Positions 36,342-40,040 of a stretch of 40,040 bases of DNA are shown here, piece after piece (within the stretch, counting starts at the first letter, position 1; each line of letters starts with the position of its first letter). A program made the position numbers and the translations under genes. Location: positions 1 through 40,040 of the forward strand of contig JAPPGC010000101.1 of the NCBI GenBank assembly GCA_028875125.1, in the 5' to 3' direction. The notes under the pieces are model-generated. The model was not told the DNA's origin and searched no databases. It was given only the letters and a program-made list of their open reading frames with translations. Origin of the DNA: Bacteroidota bacterium (GTDB lineage Bacteria; Bacteroidota; Rhodothermia; Rhodothermales; Bin80).

Positions 36342-37586
36342 ATGTCTAGATCTCGACTTCATCCACGCATTGCTCGGACTCGGCCGGGCTCGACTGACAG
36401 AATTGGCTACAAAAGTATTCATGGCCTGAGCAGTTTGATTCTATTGTGTTCCGCAGTGTTCAGTGCTTGCTCCAATAATCAATCCCAGAATCAAAGTGGT
36501 ACGTCTGGAAGCAGTCAACCGGCTGTATTGTCCATAGAAGAAGTTGTTCGCATTGGTGACGAAGCGGCCGGGGATACCGTATTCTTCGCACATATCAGTG
36601 ACATTGCTGTCAATAACCGCGGGCAAATCTTCATCGAGGAGTTCCAACCGACAATTATTCGCGCGTTCGATGCCAATGGTTCATACTTGGCTGACGTCGG
36701 CGCAGTTGGCAGCGGTCCCGGAGAATATTCGGATCCACTATTCGGCGGTATGTTTACAGGCCCAGCGGACTCATTTTACGTTTTCGACTCTTGGCGAGGG
36801 AGGCATCTTTCTATTTATGGACCGGACCAATTCGAGTTTGTGCGAAGTGTTACGGTTCCCGAGTATCCCGTTGAGGAAGGTGACCGTGTTGAAAATTTCG
36901 GCATTCTGGGTGTGGTTGAGGACGGATACATTGCTCAATTGAGGTTGGTACCCTCAAGAAGATTGGTAACCGCGTATCGCGAAACGAGTGAAGTGATACG
37001 AATAGTAAATCTGGATGGCAGTTACGGGCCAGTTGTAGCTACGGGTCCAGGTTTTGAGGGCGTTGTAGCATTAAGACACGTGCCGCTGGTGGGTCGAAAA
37101 ATACCAAGTGCCAACGGCATTCCTTTTGGGCGCAGCATGAACTGGGGACTGGGATCAGACGGAATGCTGTTCTCCGGCTGGAGTGACTCCATAAGCATTG
37201 CGGTGATGTCGATCTACGGCCCCGAGGAAAAACACATTTCGCTTACGCATGATCCGATTCCGATCTCAGATGCCGAAATGGAAGACTGGCTGTCGCACTT
37301 TGGCCCCGAAATGAGAGCAAAGTTCGGTGAGCGAGGTTTGCACACAACGAAGCCCGCTTACGAGGAACTGCTGGTGGATGACAATAATCGCGTATGGCTC
37401 GAGCTTAGCGCAACTCAGGATTCCACAGATGTGAAGTGGATCGTACTGGATATGGATTCCCGTGTGGTTGGTAAGGTGATACTCCCGTTCGGTGCGAGAC
37501 TCAAGGCCATACGCGGCGGACGTATCTATGCCGTTGAAACAAAAGATGGCATGCCTACGGTTGCCGTTTACGAGCTCAACGTGTAA
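36342..37586 (+). CDS. 6-bladed beta-propeller lipoprotein, array copy 2
   Basis: A 414-residue paralogue of the preceding lipoprotein. The start is set by alignment with copies 1 and 3 (MSRSRLHPRIARTR), although an in-frame GTG at 36234 exists. The lipobox is FSAC with Cys43, followed by SNNQSQNQSG. Blades match copy 1 with identical or near-identical stretches around SDGMLFSGW, AVMSIYGPEEKHISLTHDPI and DSRVVGKVI. Local differences include HISDIAVNNRGQIFIEE and DSWRGRHLSIYGPDQ. The region around 230-260 is reworked and slightly shorter than in copy 1. The protein is presumably envelope-anchored; function unknown. Confidence 0.85.
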   Translation: MSRSRLHPRIARTRPGSTDRIGYKSIHGLSSLILLCSAVFSACSNNQSQNQSGTSGSSQPAVLSIEEVVRIGDEAAGDTVFFAHISDIAVNNRGQIFIEEFQPTIIRAFDANGSYLADVGAVGSGPGEYSDPLFGGMFTGPADSFYVFDSWRGRHLSIYGPDQFEFVRSVTVPEYPVEEGDRVENFGILGVVEDGYIAQLRLVPSRRLVTAYRETSEVIRIVNLDGSYGPVVATGPGFEGVVALRHVPLVGRKIPSANGIPFGRSMNWGLGSDGMLFSGWSDSISIAVMSIYGPEEKHISLTHDPIPISDAEMEDWLSHFGPEMRAKFGERGLHTTKPAYEELLVDDNNRVWLELSATQDSTDVKWIVLDMDSRVVGKVILPFGARLKAIRGGRIYAVETKDGMPTVAVYELNV

Positions 37587-38179
37587 CGTGCTTGAAAGGG
37601 TCAATCCTCTGATTGCGTAAGTCAGTGGCCAGCACGCGTGTCAATTGGAGGGACACCGCCGGGAAACGCTTCACACCGCACGTTAGCTGATAAGTGCAGA
37701 GGCAACTGGCCCTTGGCATGAGGGTTCATGCTCTGGTCCTCGGTGCCATTAGAGGACTCTGCCGAGACGTCTGATTAACATGTCGGCAACCCTTGGACTG
37801 CACTCTAGAAACCCTTCCACTCAACTCTGGCTAGATAACGTATCCCTCGCGTCCGAACAATACCGGCCTTGTCCAAGTCGCTTTATCGAATGTTGTCTGG
37901 TTTCTTGGTTTTGTACCCGGAAGATCTATTTCTTTAAGCTGCCTTGTAGTGCGGGATTGCTGACTCTGGTCCCGCAAACGAGATCACTCCGCAGATGCCA
38001 GAACACTGGCGCCCGTGCGTGCATTCACACCAGATCAATAGAGTTGTACACGAGGCCGAGAAAACTATGTGTATAGCAACGAGCGCAAGATAGCAGGCCC
38101 GGTTTATTCGTCGGACATCAATGGGAGCAACATAATAAACTCAAGCGTATCATTCACCAACTTAGCTTACCACTAACCA
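37587..38179 (+). other. array spacer 2 (non-coding, conserved)
   Basis: 593 nt between copies 2 and 3, similar to spacer 1 through nearly its whole length. Palindrome CACGCGTG is at 37633-37640. I see no conserved open frame. The segment just before the next gene (around 38065-38100, with ATGTGTATAGCAACGAGCGC) is nearly identical to that before copy 2 (around 36232-36260) and is a plausible shared promoter or leader region. Confidence 0.7.
37950..37976. repeat. conserved hairpin in spacer 2
   Basis: TGCGGGA (37950-37956) and TCCCGCA (37970-37976) form a perfect 7-bp stem around a 13-nt loop, at the same relative place as the hairpin in spacer 1. Retention of both arms while the loop differs at one base suggests, weakly, that the structure matters. 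Confidence 0.55.
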
Positions 38180-39424
38180 ATGTCTGGAGTTCGAATTCAT
38201 CCGCGGACAGCGATGACTCGCCCGGCCAAGATTGACAGAATTGGCCACAAGAGCCTCTATGGCTTGAGCTGTTTGACTCTTTTATGCGTCGTAGCGCTCA
38301 GCGCCTGCTCTAACAATCAATCTCAGATGCAAGGTGGCACGCCTGGAAGCAGTCCACCGGCTATGTTGTCCATAGAAGAAGTTATTCGCATTGGTGACGA
38401 AGCGGCCGGGGATACCGTAGTCTTTGCGCCAATCGAGAACATTGCTGTCAATAGCCGCGGGCAAATGTTCATCAAAGAGCGCGGGCCGACAGCTATTCGC
38501 GCGTTTGATTCTGATGGGTCATACTTGGCTGATGTCGGCGCAGTAGGCGACGGACCCGGAGAATACTCGGATCCACTAATCGGCGGTGTGCTTACCGGCC
38601 CATCGAACTCTGTGTATGTTTTTAACACTTGGCGGGGAAGGACACTGACCATATATGGGCCAGACCAATTCGAGTTTGTGCGAAGTATTACGGTTCCGCC
38701 GTATCCCGTTGAAGAGGATAATCGCGAAGAGAATTTCGGCATTCTGGGTGTGGTTGAGGACGGATATGTTGCTAAGTTGAGCTTGGTACCCTCAAGACTG
38801 TTGGTAACCGCAAATCGAGAAACGAGTGATGTGATACGAATGGTGAATCTGGATGGCAGCTATGGGCCAGTTGTAGCTACGGGGCGAGGTTTTGAGGGCG
38901 TCGTATCATTGAGAGAGTTTGCGCAGTTGCCGCAAAAGATACCATTCCCGGACCGCATTCCTTTTGGGCGCAGCATGAACTGGGGCCTGGGATCGGACGG
39001 CATGCTGTTCTCCGGCTGGAATGACTCCATAAACATTGCCGTGATGTCGATCAATGTCCCCGAAGAACGACACATTTCGCTGATACATGATCCGATTCCG
39101 ATCTCAAATGCTGAAATGGAGGACTGGCTGTCGTACTTTGGCCCAGAAACGAGGGCAAAATTCAATGAGCGAGGCCTACACACAACGAAGCCTGCCTTCG
39201 AAGAGCTGTTGGTGGATGACAATAATCGCGTATGGCTCGAACTTAGTGCAACTCAAGATTCCACGAAAGTGGAGTGGATCGTACTGGACATGGATTCACG
39301 CGTGGTTGGTAAAGTGACGCTTCCGTTTGACGCAAGACTCAAGGCCATACGCGGGGGATGTGTTTACGCAATTGAATCAAAAGGTGGCGTGCCTACGGTT
39401 GCTGTTTACGAGCTCAACGTATAA
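38180..39424 (+). CDS. 6-bladed beta-propeller lipoprotein, array copy 3
   Basis: A 414-residue third paralogue. N-region MSGVRIHPRTAMTRP, hydrophobic core, lipobox LSAC with Cys43, then SNNQSQMQGGT. The mature part shares the blade sequences of copies 1 and 2: IENIAVNSRGQMFIKE, VGAVGDGPGEYSDPL, TWRGRTLTIYGPDQFEFVRS, SDGMLFSGWNDSINIAVMSI, LLVDDNNRVWLEL, AVYELNV. It is closest to copy 2 in the central part and to copy 1 in some N-terminal blade positions, a mosaic that hints at gene conversion. Function unknown. Confidence 0.85.
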   Translation: MSGVRIHPRTAMTRPAKIDRIGHKSLYGLSCLTLLCVVALSACSNNQSQMQGGTPGSSPPAMLSIEEVIRIGDEAAGDTVVFAPIENIAVNSRGQMFIKERGPTAIRAFDSDGSYLADVGAVGDGPGEYSDPLIGGVLTGPSNSVYVFNTWRGRTLTIYGPDQFEFVRSITVPPYPVEEDNREENFGILGVVEDGYVAKLSLVPSRLLVTANRETSDVIRMVNLDGSYGPVVATGRGFEGVVSLREFAQLPQKIPFPDRIPFGRSMNWGLGSDGMLFSGWNDSINIAVMSINVPEERHISLIHDPIPISNAEMEDWLSYFGPETRAKFNERGLHTTKPAFEELLVDDNNRVWLELSATQDSTKVEWIVLDMDSRVVGKVTLPFDARLKAIRGGCVYAIESKGGVPTVAVYELNV

Positions 39425-39905
39425 CGTGCTCGTAAGCGTCAGACCTGTGGTTGTATCAATGAATGGCCAGCACGCGTGTCAATCAGAGGAGTGCCCCCGG
39501 GAACTGTCGCATGCCTCACATAGGCTGAAAAGTGCAAGGCCAACTGCCACGTGGATTGGGGTATGATACTTTGGTCTTCGGTGCCTGTGCGAGGCTCTAC
39601 TGCGACTTTTGATTAACATCTCGGCGGCCCATAGATTACACTCTGGAAAACCGTTCTGCTCAACTCCGACTGGGTAACGCGTGACGCAGCCATCGTCTCT
39701 GAGTTATCGCGGTCAACTCATTCGATTCCTTGGATGTTGTCCGATTGCTTGACGTTGTACACGGAAGACCTAATTCTTCGAATCTACCTTGGAATGCGGA
39801 CTTGCTGACGCTGGTCACTCAAACGAGATTACGGTGCTGGAGCAAGGGTGGGATGGATTCTGACCCAATCAAGAGCTTCACAGAAGGTCAAAGCAGTATG
39901 TCGTG
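39425..39905 (+). other. array spacer 3 (degenerating, array end)
   Basis: Homologous to spacers 1 and 2 but more diverged. Palindrome CACGCGTG is retained at 39471-39478, the hairpin arms are lost, and similarity fades near 39905. No gene is seen. Confidence 0.65.
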
Positions 39906-40040
39906 CACTACATGAGCCTCTTCCACGCCCGTTAGCTTGTGATCCAGCCCCCGAAACTTCACCGTAAGACGATTGTGGTCGATACCCAACTCCTGACTTC
40001 GACAGTTTGCAACTCTCTGAAGGCCAAAAAGGCCCTGTTT
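39888..40040 (-). CDS. possible 3' end of a gene entering from the right edge
   Basis: On the minus strand a frame is open from the window edge to a TGA at 39888-39890, giving 50 codons (…[21 protein letters not shown]…). It has a plausible amino-acid mix but no family that I recognise, and its end falls in the decaying repeat spacer. It could equally be a chance open frame. Confidence 0.2.
   Translation of the reverse strand, partial: KQGLFGLQRVANCRSQELGIDHNRLTVKFRGLDHKLTGVEEAHVVHDILL

Larger units (their letters stand above)
34320..39905 (+). repeat. tandem array of three ~1838-bp gene-plus-spacer units
   Basis: Three direct repeats each contain one lipoprotein gene followed by a ~590-nt non-coding spacer. 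The start codons are at 34504, 36342 and 38180, exactly 1838 nt apart both times, although the genes are 1251, 1245 and 1245 nt long. Homology covers the spacers too: the palindrome-containing CCAGCACGCGTGTCAAT recurs at 35797, 37629 and 39467. On the right the similarity fades at about 39905 and no fourth gene begins at the predicted 40018, so the array is about three units long. Divergence between copies is moderate, with many substitutions and few net length changes. Confidence 0.95.

Noticed and set aside
37780-38076. 98-codon frame in spacer 2 of the array
   Set aside because: The equivalent frames are not open in spacers 1 and 3, so coding is unlikely.
34320-39905. CRISPR-like or small-repeat array
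   Set aside because: The repeats are gene-sized units with no short regular repeat/spacer structure and no cas genes.

Overview
The window looks like a chromosomal segment from the Bacteroidota/Rhodothermota side of the tree. This is inferred from gene content: a PorQ-type type IX secretion protein, a TonB-dependent receptor with an N-terminal carboxypeptidase-regulatory-like domain, 6-bladed beta-propeller exported proteins, an enlarged SecA, mostly weak or absent Shine-Dalgarno sequences, and two TAnnTTTG-type -7 promoter elements (at 20832 and 21668). The species cannot be named from the sequence alone.

Layout. 1-535: the 3' part of an IS110-family transposase, then a gene-free stretch with a run of 12 C. 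813-9004 (minus): secA, recN, pgm and a second phosphohexomutase, tightly packed and probably co-transcribed. 9541-10527 (plus): porQ, whose 3' end overlaps a convergent Xer-like gene (10508-11422) that has lost its catalytic residues. 11459-13129 (minus): a 2-oxo-acid dehydrogenase E2 with two lipoyl domains. 13461-18384 (minus): a TonB-dependent receptor and a K+-dependent-type membrane pyrophosphatase (hppA). 18461-20793 (minus): tRNA-Gln(TTG), prs, rplY/ctc and pth, a translation and nucleotide block with a good promoter candidate.

20884-28599 (plus): an Asp/Glu racemase-like gene followed by a compact nucleotide-sugar cluster. Its order is UDP-glucuronate decarboxylase, GDP-fucose synthase, GDP-mannose 4,6-dehydratase, an RmlA-like nucleotidyltransferase, an RmlC-like cupin, a second nucleotidyltransferase with a left-handed beta-helix tail, and an altronate-dehydratase-family protein. 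Overlaps of 1-4 nt or gaps of 3-4 nt join most of them. The upstream phosphohexomutases could supply hexose-1-phosphates to the same glycan pathways.

28796-40040: a looser accessory region with long gaps. It holds a TPR protein, an amino-acid-permease/universal-stress-protein fusion that starts G+C-rich, a secreted beta-propeller protein, and then the most striking structure in the window. That structure is a direct tandem array of three ~1.84-kb units. Each unit has one beta-propeller lipoprotein gene plus a conserved ~590-nt non-coding spacer, and the start codons lie exactly 1838 nt apart (34504, 36342, 38180).
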